Shown here in pieces: positions 1-9,442 of a stretch of DNA of 64,000 nt. A model generated the notes under the pieces. That model made no database searches, was not told the origin of the DNA, and saw only the letters and a list, made by a program, of their open reading frames with translations. The translations under genes and the position numbers were made by a program. Origin of the DNA: Paraburkholderia silvatlantica (GTDB lineage Bacteria; Pseudomonadota; Gammaproteobacteria; Burkholderiales; Burkholderiaceae). Numbering within the stretch: position 1 is the stretch's first letter; every line of letters starts with the position of its first letter. The stretch covers positions 310,001 through 374,000 of the forward strand of contig NZ_QEOL01000001.1 in NCBI RefSeq assembly GCF_003096715.1, written 5' to 3'.

Positions 1-149
1 GCCGGTTTCCAGCAATTCCGCGGACATTCGGGCCAAAAGCTTGCGGGGAGATCGATTATCCCTCCCCGCGCCGGAAGCGCTGCAACACGATGAAGCTTGC
101 CTTTAAAGGCCAATGCGCAGGCCGCACGCTACAGCTGAGTTGACAGCAT

Positions 150-1604
150 TTACTTCCGGATCAACACGGTTTTTGGATTGGTGAAGAGTAGCCGGCCTTC
201 AAAGCCATGCTCGGTGCCAAGACCAGATTGCTTGTGTCCCCCGAACGGAATATCGACGCCCTGGGTGTGGATTTCGTTCACCCATACCATGCCCGTCTCC
301 AGGCGCCTGGCGACAGCAACGGCTGCCTTCGTGTCGCGCCCCCAGACCGACCCGCCCAATCCAAAAGGGCTGTCGTTCGCACGCGCGATCACGTCTTCCA
401 CGTCGTCATAGGCGATGATCGGAACAATGGGGCCAAACTGCTCTTCCTGCACGATCCTGGAGTTTTCGGGCGGGTTGTCGACCACGGTGACGGGGATGAA
501 GTAGCCCGGCAGGCTCTCGTCGATGTCGCCACCAAGAACGATCTTCTGGTCACTAGCCTTGATGTCGTCCAGCAAGGCTTTTATCTTTTCGAATTGCATC
601 CTGTTCTGGACGGGGCCTACCGTGACCTCATGATCGAGCCCATTGCCCAGCTTTTGCTGCCGGGCGTAGCTGATGAACGCCTGGACGAAGTCCTTGTGGA
701 ACGAGCGATGGACATAGAGCCGTTTGATGCCGACGCACCATTGCCCCGAGTTTCCAATGGCTCCCCAGAACAACTGCGGGATGATTGACCTGTAGTCCGC
801 ATCGGGAAGTACGATCGCGGCATCGTTGCCGCCCAGTTCAAGGGTTACGCGCTTGACGGTACCTGCGGCTGCACGCAGAACGTGTTTGCCGGTCTCCGTC
901 GAACCGGTGAAGCTTATCTTGGCGATGTCGGGATGATGGGTCAGTTGCGGACCGAGCTCGTTTCCGCCCGAGACGATGGAAAGCACGCCAGGCGGCAGGA
1001 CAGACTGGGCGATTTGCCCGAAGCGCAGCGTGGAGAGCGGCGTGAATGGCGAAGGCTTGATTACCATGGTGTTGCCGGTGATCAGCGCCGGCGCCACTTT
1101 CCAGAGCGCGAGCAGTACCGGGAAATTCCATGGCGTGATTGCGCCAATCACGCCGAGCGGCGTGTGGTGCAGTTCGACGAAATGTTCGTCGGTTTCCTCG
1201 ACAATTTCGACCAGGATGCGACGCTCGGCGATCTGGCGGATCCACGAGATCGCCTGGTCAACCTCCGGCTCGGCCATGCTCTTCAGCGGCTTGCCCTGTT
1301 CCTGTGTGAGCAGGCGTGCCAGTTCGTCCCGGTGCGCTTGCAGTGCTTCGGCATAGGCGTTCAGGTATTTCTGACGACCGTCGTAGCCGAGTGCCGACCA
1401 GCCTTTGAACGCAGCTTTGGCGGCGGCAATGGCCGCGTCGAGCTGTTCGGCGGTGGCCGCTGGTGCTTTGGCGAGCACTTCGCCGGTGGCTGGATTGATG
1501 ACATCGAAGGTGTCTCTCGACTCGACGAGCTTGCCGGCGATACTGAGATAGTACGGACCGTCGAAAACACTGACGCGTTGAGCTGCTTGAGGTGATGCAG
1601 ACAT
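150..1604 (-). CDS. NAD(P)+-dependent aldehyde dehydrogenase
   Basis: A 484-residue member of the aldehyde dehydrogenase superfamily, which oxidises an aldehyde to its acid in the cytoplasm. Visible family signatures are the TPWNFP cofactor-binding segment, the FTGSTETG loop, the general-base glutamate in LELGGND and the nucleophile cysteine in GQWCVG; the C-terminal FGPIVP and PFGG segments are also present. The ATG at 1604 was chosen because GGAG lies about 8 bases upstream and the protein then has normal family length; the 80 codons further upstream are unlike any ALDH. It follows a GST gene on the same strand after about 240 bp, so the two may be one detoxification unit controlled by the divergent TetR gene. 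The true aldehyde substrate cannot be read from the sequence. Confidence 0.92.
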   Translation of the reverse strand: MSASPQAAQRVSVFDGPYYLSIAGKLVESRDTFDVINPATGEVLAKAPAATAEQLDAAIAAAKAAFKGWSALGYDGRQKYLNAYAEALQAHRDELARLLTQEQGKPLKSMAEPEVDQAISWIRQIAERRILVEIVEETDEHFVELHHTPLGVIGAITPWNFPVLLALWKVAPALITGNTMVIKPSPFTPLSTLRFGQIAQSVLPPGVLSIVSGGNELGPQLTHHPDIAKISFTGSTETGKHVLRAAAGTVKRVTLELGGNDAAIVLPDADYRSIIPQLFWGAIGNSGQWCVGIKRLYVHRSFHKDFVQAFISYARQQKLGNGLDHEVTVGPVQNRMQFEKIKALLDDIKASDQKIVLGGDIDESLPGYFIPVTVVDNPPENSRIVQEEQFGPIVPIIAYDDVEDVIARANDSPFGLGGSVWGRDTKAAVAVARRLETGMVWVNEIHTQGVDIPFGGHKQSGLGTEHGFEGRLLFTNPKTVLIRK

Positions 1605-1844
1605 GAATGACTCCGGTGGGAATATGCCGTGAATTTGCTGCAGTCTGGAACGAGCCCGCCCGGAAGGTAGGCATGGCAACGCATTACGTGATGCCGCAAC
1701 GACTGACTGATTCGCCTCGCGTTCCCTGGCGTCGCAGCCATCCGGTCGCGGTTCACCAGTCGTCCAACACATGCGTACCGGTCGCCCCAGGTTTGCAACC
1801 AAAGATTGGTCTCTCATCAATGAAGGCCGACAACAGCTGCGCAT

Positions 1845-2528
1845 TCAGCTAAATGCCGGCTGGCTCCTGACGCTCGGGCGTTCGCGCATTCTCGCGTACC
1901 AGGCGAGAAGGGCTTCGCACTCTGCGGGCACCGGCAGCTTCACGATTGACGCAAAGACCAGGCCGCCAATGACGGTGATGTCGGCCATCGAGAACGCATC
2001 CCCGGCGACAAACGGCTGCTTTTTCAGGACGTCATTGAAGTACTGCATGCCCCTGAGCGCTTTGTCGCGCTGACGAAACCCCCATTCGGCGTTTTGATAG
2101 CGCTCGACTTCGGGCCCGAGCCCAGGCGTGGCGTGGTGGAAATAGACACTGATGGCGTCGAGTAGCTCCAGTTCGGCGCGCTTGCTCATCATGTGGATCA
2201 CGCCCTTGTCGAGCGGTGTCTTGCCGGTCAGCGTGGGTGCGCCATCGAGCGTATCGAGGTATTCGGTAATCGCGGTGCATTCGGCGATACAGGTTCCGTC
2301 ATTGAGTTCGAGCACCGGCAGCGTACCTGAGTAGTTTTTTCCCGAGATGAACTCCGGCCTTTTGTGCTCTCCCCGGTAAAGATCGACCATCACGAACTCG
2401 ACGCGCGATTGCAGATTCTTTTCGGCCAAGGCGATACGCACGCGTGTCGGATAAGGCCCTTTGGGGAAATCGTAGATCGTCATGATTGGCAGTTTGGTTA
2501 CATCGGAATGGATGACGCTCGATGTCAT
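1845..2528 (-). CDS. Glutathione S-transferase family protein
   Basis: 227 residues with an N-terminal thioredoxin fold containing the SGTLPVLELNDGT segment (cis-proline and gamma-glutamyl contact region) and a C-terminal helical domain with the conserved GDAFSMADI motif. Proteins of this family conjugate glutathione to electrophiles or act as glutathione-dependent isomerases or reductases. The ATG at 2528 has a strong GGAGAGG ribosome site; an internal ATG at 2483 gives the minimal GST fold and is an alternative. Its promoter region is shared with the divergent TetR regulator and contains a perfect palindrome, so repression by that regulator is likely. Substrate unknown. Confidence 0.9.
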   Translation of the reverse strand: MTSSVIHSDVTKLPIMTIYDFPKGPYPTRVRIALAEKNLQSRVEFVMVDLYRGEHKRPEFISGKNYSGTLPVLELNDGTCIAECTAITEYLDTLDGAPTLTGKTPLDKGVIHMMSKRAELELLDAISVYFHHATPGLGPEVERYQNAEWGFRQRDKALRGMQYFNDVLKKQPFVAGDAFSMADITVIGGLVFASIVKLPVPAECEALLAWYARMRERPSVRSQPAFS

Positions 2529-2590
2529 GCTTACCTCTCCAGGTGGCAGTTACTTGGGATCGGAGGAGATGGGGGAGTGTCCATCTACCT

Positions 2591-2608
2591 ACCTAACGTT
2601 TGTTAGGT
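2591..2608. promoter_or_regulatory. Palindromic operator, probably for the adjacent TetR regulator
   Basis: ACCTAACGTTTGTTAGGT is an 18-bp perfect inverted repeat (7-bp arms, 4-bp centre) in the 141-bp gap between the divergent GST and TetR genes. It overlaps a candidate -35 box for the TetR gene (TTGTTA, 2600-2605) with a TATAAT -10 box at 2622-2627 and 16-bp spacing. Binding here could repress both directions. Assignment to the neighbouring regulator is an inference from position and symmetry. Confidence 0.65.
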
Positions 2609-2669
2609 TTACCATAGATGGTATAATTCGCCGTGTCAACAGTCACCCCAGTTTGCGGAGGCGGTCGTA

Positions 2670-3245
2670 GTGAAGAACGATTCGGGCTTGAGCTCCCGGG
2701 AACGAATCCTGGTGGCTGCCACAAAGATTGCGCAGGCACACGGCTACAGCGGCCTGAATTTTCGTGATCTAGCTGAGGCTGTCGGCATCAAGGCTGCGAG
2801 CATCTACCATCACTTCGCAAGCAAGTCCGATCTCGGAGCTGCAGTGGCACGGCGTTACTGGGAGGACTCGGCAGCCGCGCTGGATGCACTTTGGGCCGAA
2901 TCCGCCAATCCGCTCGACTGTCTGCGCCGCTATCCGGATACCTTTCGCAAGGCACTGGAGAGCGGTAATCGCATATGCCTGTGCAGCTTCATGGCCGCCG
3001 AATCTGATGACTTGCCGGAGGCGGTGACAAAAGAGGTCCAAACCTTTGCTGACGTGAATGTTGCATGGCTGAACAAGGTGTTGTCCGCCACGGCCATTGC
3101 CAGCGCGAGGGAGCGCGAGGGGCGTGCTCGCGCGATCTTCGCAGCCGTCGCTGGCGCTCAACTCATCGCCAGAAGCCGCGCAGATATCGCCGTCTATGAC
3201 GGGTTGATTGAAAGCTATCGGATTGCTGGTCTTTTGCCGGCGTAG
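2670..3245 (+). CDS. TetR/AcrR-family transcriptional repressor
   Basis: 191 residues. Residues ~9-60 form a TetR helix-turn-helix (ERILVAATKIAQAHG, then LAEAVGIKAASIYHHFASK); the remainder is the divergent ligand-binding helical domain. The start is a GTG at 2670 preceded by GGAGG about 7 bases upstream; no ATG fits better. The gene is transcribed away from the GST/ALDH pair across a gap holding an 18-bp palindrome that overlaps its own promoter, the usual arrangement for autoregulation plus control of a divergent detoxification operon. The inducer is unknown but, given the targets, may be a reactive aldehyde or electrophile. Confidence 0.9.
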   Translation: MKNDSGLSSRERILVAATKIAQAHGYSGLNFRDLAEAVGIKAASIYHHFASKSDLGAAVARRYWEDSAAALDALWAESANPLDCLRRYPDTFRKALESGNRICLCSFMAAESDDLPEAVTKEVQTFADVNVAWLNKVLSATAIASAREREGRARAIFAAVAGAQLIARSRADIAVYDGLIESYRIAGLLPA

Positions 3246-3470
3246 CAGTGGAAAAGAGTCGGTAGGACGCCTTCTGACCTTCGAGGTGCAGGTGTCGGTG
3301 GGTCGGATGGGCGATGCGAGTGATATCGCCACAGCGGCGCTATTCCTGGCATCTAACCCTGGCGACTGACGGACGTTTCGCGGTGTACGTTGGGCGCGGA
3401 GTCGGTGGTGGATGGCGGCATCTCGCTGCTATGATCTCCCGGCCCACGAGCCTCGCATTGGGGATTGCAC

Positions 3471-3986
3471 ATGTATCGCTATTCGAAGATCGAACAGTCC
3501 GATCTGCCGCCGGCCTCGCAGCTGAGAGGATTGTACGGCCGGGCTGATTTCGCGGACGCGTTCTCGGTGAACCTGCCAGAAGGGGCCTGCCACGACGCAG
3601 AGGCTCTCTCGCGACACGTCTTTGCCGGGCAGCCGGCATGGATAGGGATGCTGCTGAGATTCCGGGACATACTTGTGCGGCCGTTCGGCTTGAAGACAAC
3701 AGTTGACCTCAAGGAGAAAGGAGGCGACAGGATAAGCCTGTTTCGAGTATTCGAACGATATGACGACGAGATCGTGCTCGGAGAGGATGACACGCATTTG
3801 GATTTCCGCGTGTCGGTCCTCGTGCAGCCGTCATCTCACGGTCGATCCCGCCTCACCGTGACGACGCTCGTCTTCTACAATCGTCCGCTGGGGAGAGCCT
3901 ACATTACGGTCATCGCACCTTTTCATCGGGTGGTCGTACGGACCTCGCTTCATCGGGCGCAGCGGCTGGGATGGCCCAATGCATAA
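3471..3986 (+). CDS. DUF2867 domain-containing protein
   Basis: 171 residues from ATG 3471, which has GGGG about 7 bases upstream. The sequence matches my recollection of the DUF2867 family: an N-terminal DFADAFS segment, a central hydrophobic stretch with WIGMLLRFRD, an LGEDDTHLDFRVSV strand and a C-terminal HRVVVRTSLHRA region. The family is uncharacterised and often sits beside NAD(P)-binding or membrane proteins. No signal peptide is apparent. A putative exporter remnant and a YbaK-type gene follow on the same strand. Function unknown. Confidence 0.75.
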   Translation: MYRYSKIEQSDLPPASQLRGLYGRADFADAFSVNLPEGACHDAEALSRHVFAGQPAWIGMLLRFRDILVRPFGLKTTVDLKEKGGDRISLFRVFERYDDEIVLGEDDTHLDFRVSVLVQPSSHGRSRLTVTTLVFYNRPLGRAYITVIAPFHRVVVRTSLHRAQRLGWPNA

Positions 3987-4149
3987 CGGCGATCCACAGA
4001 GCGGCAGGCAGTGGCACCGCCTGTCATTGCCGTTGACCATTGCTTGAATTCCGGGGGATTGAAGGAGGCCACCAACGGCCGAAACGAGATGTGCAGCGGA
4101 CGTATGAGCGACCGACTCATACCGTGGTTGATTGACGCCTCCTGGTCGA

Positions 4150-4268
4150 GCGCTGCCGCGACCTTGTTGTCGGTCGCCTTGACGGGAGAGCATCCTGAGC
4201 CCGCTCACGCTGGAGGTTTGATGGTGATTGGCGGCGTTGTCTTCGTCAATCTGCTGGGGCGTCGTTAG
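4150..4268 (+). pseudogene. Possible C-terminal remnant of an EamA/DMT exporter
   Basis: The plus-strand frame ending at TAG 4266-4268 reads TLLSVALTGEHPEPAHAGG followed by LMVIGGVVFVNLLGRR. This resembles the last transmembrane segment and tail of EamA/DMT-family exporters (GE.....AGG..I..GV..VN). Nothing upstream continues the exporter, so this is at most a 3' fragment. It lies directly ahead of the YbaK-type gene. The match is short and made by eye. Confidence 0.35.
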
Positions 4269-4287
4269 TACGAGTGGAAAGGTAGAA

Positions 4288-4821
4288 ATGAGCAAGCTAT
4301 TGCGCAATCTGAACGTTGTTCCCAAATCGGAATATGACCAACATTTGCCGGGACAGGTCGCTGCAGAATTGACCGGCAACGACATTACAGTCTTTCTCGT
4401 CGACAGCGAGGCGTCTGACACGACGCAATTCAGTGAGCGCTACGGCTTCAGCCTCGAAGACTGCGCCAATACGATCGTCCTGCGTTACCGGAAGGATGGG
4501 GCGGATTACCATGCGGCTGTCGTGACGCTTGGATCGCGGCGGCTCGACATCAATGGGGCCGTCAAGGCCGAACTCGGTGCACAACGCCTGTCGTTTGCCA
4601 AACGTGAGGTCGCCGTCGAGTTGACGGGCATGGAATTCGGTGGCATCACTGCTTTTGGCGCACCGAAAGATTGGGTCGTGCTCGTCGATGAGGCGGTCAT
4701 GCAGCGCGAACAGATTGTGATGGGAGCCGGCGTGCGCGCAGCCAAGCTGCTTCTCTCGCCGAATATACTGAGCCGCTTGCCGAACGTGAATGTCGCGGCA
4801 CTGGCTAGCGACGTTTCGTGA
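4288..4821 (+). CDS. YbaK/EbsC-type aminoacyl-tRNA deacylase domain protein
   Basis: 177 residues forming a single YbaK/ProX-like domain. Free-standing proteins of this family hydrolyse mischarged aminoacyl-tRNAs (for example Cys-tRNA-Pro or Ala-tRNA-Pro) in the cytoplasm. Supporting segments are the early IVLRYRKDG strand with its lysine, the GSRRLDINGAVK region, the GGITAFG loop and the VVLVDEAVM strand, in the family order. The start at 4288 has GGAAAGG upstream; an in-frame upstream extension to 4228 runs through the exporter remnant and is unlikely. The tRNA specificity cannot be deduced. Confidence 0.8.
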   Translation: MSKLLRNLNVVPKSEYDQHLPGQVAAELTGNDITVFLVDSEASDTTQFSERYGFSLEDCANTIVLRYRKDGADYHAAVVTLGSRRLDINGAVKAELGAQRLSFAKREVAVELTGMEFGGITAFGAPKDWVVLVDEAVMQREQIVMGAGVRAAKLLLSPNILSRLPNVNVAALASDVS

Positions 4822-5503
4822 GTCTCCTTCGGCGCCAGTTCAACGTCCTGGAGCGGGCCCGGCGTGCAGCTAGCCCCTTGCCAAGGCATTCGCGCTGCGC
4901 CGCGCCTGGACGTAGCCGGTTCCCACTGAGGCAGCCGCACTTCATCGAATCTGATAAAGGCTTGAGGCTGGCATCTTCGCCATGAGACTCGCCGACGGGC
5001 GGCTGTCGGCTCAAGAGCGGCCCCTCGTTGTGTCGACGCGGCTGGCCGTTCATGGGCCGTTCAGCGCCCGACGACCGAAGATCGCACTGGGCCTCATCCA
5101 GCGCAATGTCGTGCTCGGCACGACCGGCGGCACGATCGTGATGGGTCCGGGTGGACTCCCGGCTGCGCTCGTCGATCTGGATCTCATCGCGAAGAATGTA
5201 CAGATCGAAGGACCCCTGAATAACACGTTCTCGTCTGGAACCGCGCTCACACGCATCCTGGAAGCGCTCGCGCGCCGCTCTGCCGAGCGCTACGCACGCC
5301 CGCGGCGAGTACAACGTGTTCCATGCATATTACCGCGCGCTCGTGCAGGCGCTTTTCGATGCCGGCAGGCCTCGGATTGATAACGGTGGAACATCAATCG
5401 TTCCAAAAATTGCACTTATCGTTCTGCCGGCGCCGGGCGAACATTGCCAAAACCAGAATCGACCGGAAGGCCGCGTATTTTCTGGATTTCAGGAGACACC
5501 TCG
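4822..5503. other. 682-bp stretch without a supportable gene
   Basis: No reading frame here has convincing family signatures or a good start. One plus-strand frame around 5300-5385 reads EYNVFHAYYRALVQALFD, which is protein-like and might be the tail of a decayed oxidoreductase, but I cannot identify it. The last 20 bases carry the AGGAG ribosome site of the MFS gene. Confidence 0.4.
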
Positions 5504-6799
5504 ATGCACCCCTCGTCTAACCTTTCGACTGGACATTCAAAGGCCGTCGCGGTTTTCCGCGTAACGGCCGGGAATTTTCTGGAGCAGTTCGACTTCTTCC
5601 TGTTCGGCTTCTACGCCACGCAGATCGCCAACGTCTTCTTTCCCGCCCAGAGCGAGTTCGCCTCATTGATGATGACGTTCGCGGTCTTCGGTGCCGGTTT
5701 TCTGATGCGACCGCTGGGCGCGATCGTGCTTGGCGCCTACATCGACGACGTCGGCCGCCGCAAGGGCCTCATCGTCACGCTCTCCATCATGGCGAGCGGC
5801 ACCATCCTGATCGCGTTCGTACCGGGCTACGCCACAATCGGACTTCTGGCGCCCGCGCTCGTGCTGCTCGGGCGGCTGCTGCAGGGCTTCTCGGCGGGAG
5901 CCGAGTTGGGCGGCGTGTCGGTGTATCTCGCCGAGATGGCCACGCCCGGCCGCAAGGGCTTCTTCACGAGCTGGCAGTCCGCGAGCCAGCAGGTCGCCAT
6001 CGTCGTCGCTGCGGGCCTCGGCTTCGCGCTCAATCAATGGTTGAGCACACCCGCCATCGCCGCATGGGGATGGCGCGTACCGTTCTTCGTCGGCTGCATG
6101 ATCGTGCCGTTCATCTTCATGCTGCGCCGCAATCTGGAGGAAACGCAGGAGTTCAAGGCGCGCCAGCACCGTCCGGGCATGAAGGAAGTGTTCGGCACGC
6201 TGGCCCACAACTGGGCCGTCGTTGTCGCCGGCATGATGCTGGTGGCGATGACCACCACGAGCTTCTACCTCATCACGGTCTACGCGCCAACCTTCGGCAA
6301 GACGGTCCTGCACCTGAGCACGGCCGACAGTCTGCTCGTGACGCTGTGTGTCGGCGTGTCGAACTTCGTGTGGCTGCCGATCGGTGGTGCGCTTTCCGAC
6401 AAGATTGGCCGCCGGCCGCTCCTCGTCGCCATGACGGTGCTCGCCATCGCGACCGCATACCCGGCACTGTCGCTGCTCGCTCACGCGCCGAGCTTCGTCA
6501 ACATGCTGCTCGTCCTCCTTTGGCTCTCGTTCATGTACGGCATCTATAACGGCGCGATGGTCGTCGCGCTGACGGAGGTGATGCCGGTGCAGGTACGCGT
6601 TGCTGGCTTCTCGCTCGCCTACAGCCTCGCGACGGCCGTGTTCGGAGGCTTCACGCCCGCAATCTCGACGGCTCTCATTCATATGACCGGCGACAAAGCC
6701 GCACCCGGTTACTGGATGAGCTTCGCCGCGGCGTGCGCCCTTTTGGCGACGTTCGCGCTCTATCGTCGGCGCGCAGTGACGCTGACTCCGGCGCACTGA
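5504..6799 (+). CDS. MFS proton symporter, citrate/tricarballylate/aconitate type
   Basis: 431 residues with about 12 hydrophobic segments; an inner-membrane major facilitator importer. The N-terminal [16 protein letters not shown] segment, the GRRKGL loop between TM2 and TM3, the [14 protein letters not shown] region in TM4-5 and the DKIGRRPLL loop between TM8 and TM9 are features of the metabolite:H+ symporter subfamily that includes CitA, TcuC and ShiA. AGGAG lies 8 bases before ATG 5504. It precedes, by 42 bp, a periplasmic protein resembling aconitate isomerase, and a LysR gene follows; together they suggest uptake of a tricarboxylate such as citrate, cis-aconitate or tricarballylate. 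Subfamily is well supported, the exact substrate is inferred. Confidence 0.85.
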   Translation: MHPSSNLSTGHSKAVAVFRVTAGNFLEQFDFFLFGFYATQIANVFFPAQSEFASLMMTFAVFGAGFLMRPLGAIVLGAYIDDVGRRKGLIVTLSIMASGTILIAFVPGYATIGLLAPALVLLGRLLQGFSAGAELGGVSVYLAEMATPGRKGFFTSWQSASQQVAIVVAAGLGFALNQWLSTPAIAAWGWRVPFFVGCMIVPFIFMLRRNLEETQEFKARQHRPGMKEVFGTLAHNWAVVVAGMMLVAMTTTSFYLITVYAPTFGKTVLHLSTADSLLVTLCVGVSNFVWLPIGGALSDKIGRRPLLVAMTVLAIATAYPALSLLAHAPSFVNMLLVLLWLSFMYGIYNGAMVVALTEVMPVQVRVAGFSLAYSLATAVFGGFTPAISTALIHMTGDKAAPGYWMSFAAACALLATFALYRRRAVTLTPAH

Positions 6800-6841
6800 T
6801 GTGCATTCCAGTACCTATCGCAACCCCGCGCGACCACAACC

Positions 6842-7624
6842 ATGAGAAACCTCCTTCTGAAACTTTGCGCGACAGCGCTCGTCGCAACCTCGGCCGCGGC
6901 GGCGAACGTGCAGGCCGCCGACCTGCACATCATGAGCTCGGGCGGCTTCACCGCCGCGTACAAGGTGCTCGGCCCCAGGTTCGCGTCCCAGACGGGCAAC
7001 ACGTTCAACACCGCGCTCGGCCCCTCGATGGGCAAATCGCCCGAGGCGATCCCCAACAGGCTCGAGCGTGGGGAGCCTGCGGACGCCGTCATCATGGTCG
7101 GCTATGCACTTGACGAACTGATCAAGCAAGGCAAGGTCATCCCCGGATCGCGGGTCGAGCTGGCCGATTCGCGCATCGGCATGGTCGTGCGCGAAGGCGC
7201 GGCGAAGCCCGACATCAGCTCGATCGAAGGGCTGAGACAGACCCTGCTGCATGCGAAGTCGATTGCCTACTCGGACAGCGCGAGCGGCGTCTATATCGAG
7301 CGAGAGTTGTTCGAGAAGCTCGGCATCGAGGATCAGGTCAGGTCGAAGGCGAAGATGATCCCACGGATTCCAGTGGCGTCGGTGGTGGCGAACGGCGACT
7401 ACGAAATTGGCTTTCAGCAGGTGAGCGAGCTGCTGCCCGTCCAGGGCGCGGCCTTCGTCGGAAAGATTCCCGAGTCTCTGCAGTCCGTCACGCGCTTCGC
7501 CGCCGGCATTCCCGTCGGCGCGCAGCATCCGAAGGAAGCGAAGGCGCTCCTCGACTATCTCGCTTCACCCGGTGTACAAGCAGAAGTGAAATCGACCGGG
7601 CTCGATTCCGTCTCCGCACATTGA
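6842..7624 (+). CDS. Periplasmic ModA-fold protein, probable aconitate isomerase
   Basis: 260 residues with a clear Sec signal peptide (hydrophobic core LCATALVATSAAA, likely cleavage after VQA). The mature part is a type-2 periplasmic binding fold like molybdate-binding ModA: DLHIMSSGGFTAAYK at the start, then LGPSMGKSP, a DAVIMVGYALDELI segment and YSDSASGVYIE. There is no ModB/ModC gene nearby. From memory, the aconitate isomerase described from Pseudomonas is a ModA-like periplasmic protein of almost exactly this length located near a tricarboxylate transporter. With the MFS symporter just upstream, the likely role is conversion of trans- to cis-aconitate before uptake. A plain solute-binding protein is the alternative. 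Confidence 0.65.
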   Translation: MRNLLLKLCATALVATSAAAANVQAADLHIMSSGGFTAAYKVLGPRFASQTGNTFNTALGPSMGKSPEAIPNRLERGEPADAVIMVGYALDELIKQGKVIPGSRVELADSRIGMVVREGAAKPDISSIEGLRQTLLHAKSIAYSDSASGVYIERELFEKLGIEDQVRSKAKMIPRIPVASVVANGDYEIGFQQVSELLPVQGAAFVGKIPESLQSVTRFAAGIPVGAQHPKEAKALLDYLASPGVQAEVKSTGLDSVSAH

Positions 7625-7810
7625 GGTAGAACCATGGGACGGCCTGCCTCAGACCGCCTTCCCGTCACCGCAGGGTGTCTGTCGAGGCATCATTAGATCG
7701 CGGTTCCGTCCAGATTGAACGAATAGCCCGCGGGAAGTGGCCGAACGCCATTCCGAACACCATGGCCAGCAGGATCTGCACATAGAGCAAACGAAGCGGT
7801 CTTGCCAACC

Positions 7811-8779
7811 TCACAATGGCGTATTCCTTCTTGTCTTCGCTGTCGCCGTCACATTATTGCCCGCGGCATCACGGCTTGCGACGCCGGCGCGCTTCGTTTC
7901 GATGATCGCTCGGTGAAACTCCTGTGCAGCCGGTGTGAGCGGCCGTCCGCGTCGTCTTACGATTCCCACGCGTCGTTTCACCACGGGTTCGACGAGCGGC
8001 ACGCTCGTGAGAACTGGGTGGTCATGTCCGGGCATGGCCATCGACGGCACCGCGGCGACGCCGAGCCCGGCTTCGATCAACCCGAGCATGGTCGTGACGT
8101 GTCGTGTCTCGCAGACGCTCGGCGCACGTGGCGCCACGGCCGAGAGCGCCTGATCGAGCAACAGGCGGTTACCGGAAGTCTTGTCCACCGAGACGTACTC
8201 GTGCTCGTAAAGCTCGCTCCAGGTCACGCTCTTCTTGCGAGCGAGGGGATGGTCGCGGCGGCAGGCAGCAACAAACCGCTCCTGCAGCAGCACTTTGAAC
8301 TCGATCCCGGACTCCTGACTGCCCATAAAGCTCACGCCGAAATCGGCCTCGCCGCTGATGACGGCGCCAAGCACCTCGTTCGCGCTCGAATCGAGCAGCT
8401 TGACCCGGATGCGTGGAAAGCGACGATGATAGCTCGCGATGACGTTCGGCAGAAAGTAGTACGCCACCGAAGGCACGCACGCGATGGTCACATGACCCAG
8501 GCGGCTCGACGAAACATCGCGGATGCCGAGCAGCGCGACATCGAGATCGTCGAGCAGTTGCTCGGCGCTCGGCGCAAACACGCGGCCGACGGTGGTGAGC
8601 GTGACGCTGCGCGTAGTGCGCTCGAAGAGACGCACGCCGAGCGCTTCCTCGAGCTTGTCGATCCGACGACTCAAGGCTGGCTGGGAAATGCTCACCGCCT
8701 CGGCGGCCTTTCGGAAGCTTCCCAGTTCCACCACCGCGCGAAACGCCTGCAAGTCATTCAAGTCGAAGTTAACGCCCAC
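7811..8779 (-). CDS. LysR-family transcriptional regulator
   Basis: 322 residues from a GTG start with GGAGG 6 bases upstream. Residues ~4-63 carry the LysR winged helix (DLQAFRAVVELGSFRKAAEAVSISQPALSRRI split across the helix pair) and the rest is a periplasmic-binding-like effector domain (VTIACVPSVAYYFLPNVIASYHRRFP). The upstream ATG at 8887 would add 36 residues with no LysR character. It converges with the symporter/aconitate-isomerase-like pair, so it is the best candidate regulator of that locus, though it could control something else. Effector unknown. Confidence 0.88.
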   Translation of the reverse strand: MGVNFDLNDLQAFRAVVELGSFRKAAEAVSISQPALSRRIDKLEEALGVRLFERTTRSVTLTTVGRVFAPSAEQLLDDLDVALLGIRDVSSSRLGHVTIACVPSVAYYFLPNVIASYHRRFPRIRVKLLDSSANEVLGAVISGEADFGVSFMGSQESGIEFKVLLQERFVAACRRDHPLARKKSVTWSELYEHEYVSVDKTSGNRLLLDQALSAVAPRAPSVCETRHVTTMLGLIEAGLGVAAVPSMAMPGHDHPVLTSVPLVEPVVKRRVGIVRRRGRPLTPAAQEFHRAIIETKRAGVASRDAAGNNVTATAKTRRNTPL

Positions 8780-9232
8780 GGCCAGCCTCCACGTCTTGGA
8801 TGCCGAGTATTTTGCATGATTCCGCCGAGCGCTCCTCCAACCAAACGACGCTCGTCTCCGCAGCCCTTGATGGGTGCCCACCGGCATGAAGTGCGACGGA
8901 CTGGTTGCACATAGTCAGCCGGCATTCGTGTTCGGGACGCGGCTGTCTCTTCATGGCCGACGGGAGCACCAGTTCGAAGAGTCCCATAAACCTGATGATG
9001 AAACCGTCGAAGGCAGCTTTCGGGCGGTTTCTGCGAATGAGTACAGCCGGCCGAGGCCGTATTCGGACCCAACGGACTCGGTTCGTCGGTCGCGAAGGTA
9101 CACTGGCGGTCAGGACGGCGGGCGCCCTCGAGCACGTCTTCGCGCGGAGTGGACTACGCCGTTTCCGCATGCTTGTCACAGTTGCACGTCTGTATCAAGA
9201 TCAAGCCGCAACATCAGAAACAGGCAATTCCC
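8780..9232. other. 453-bp stretch without a supportable gene
   Basis: Contains the upstream region of the LysR gene. Long open frames exist on both strands because of high G+C, but none shows a recognisable protein family, hydrophobic pattern or ribosome site. I see no clear hairpin terminator or repeat. Confidence 0.4.
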
Positions 9233-9442
9233 ATGACAGACGATCCTGATCCCGATCCTGCTTCGGATCCCGATAAACTGAAGGGCCCAGGTGGCATGTC
9301 GTTGCGACAGATTCACGAACAGGTGCAGCAGTCCGTCCGGCGCGACCGCGATGCCCTGGCTGGACACAACTCATCCGCTCCGCCGCAAAGCCGGTGGCAG
9401 CGGTGGGTGCGCTACGTATGGGGTCGCAGCGGACGGCGTTAG
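9233..9442 (+). CDS. Small hypothetical protein, 69 residues
   Basis: A short frame with a D/P-rich acidic N-terminus (DPDPDPASDPDK), a predicted helix (SLRQIHEQVQQSVRRDRDAL) and a basic, tryptophan-containing tail (SRWQRWVRYVWGRSGRR). The charge segregation and lack of rare codons look protein-like. The ribosome site is poor (only AGG about 9 bases upstream), and no family is recognised. It might be a small membrane-associating or DNA-binding protein; function unknown. Confidence 0.4.
   Translation: MTDDPDPDPASDPDKLKGPGGMSLRQIHEQVQQSVRRDRDALAGHNSSAPPQSRWQRWVRYVWGRSGRR

Noticed and set aside
5663-6796. A 377-codon minus-strand open frame across the MFS gene
   Set aside because: Composition is almost entirely Arg/His/Glu/Asp/Gln with no hydrophobic core; it is the reverse of a membrane protein gene.
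6842-7624. Annotation as molybdate-binding protein ModA
   Set aside because: The fold matches but modB and modC are absent, and the neighbours are a tricarboxylate-type symporter and a LysR regulator; aconitate isomerase fits better.
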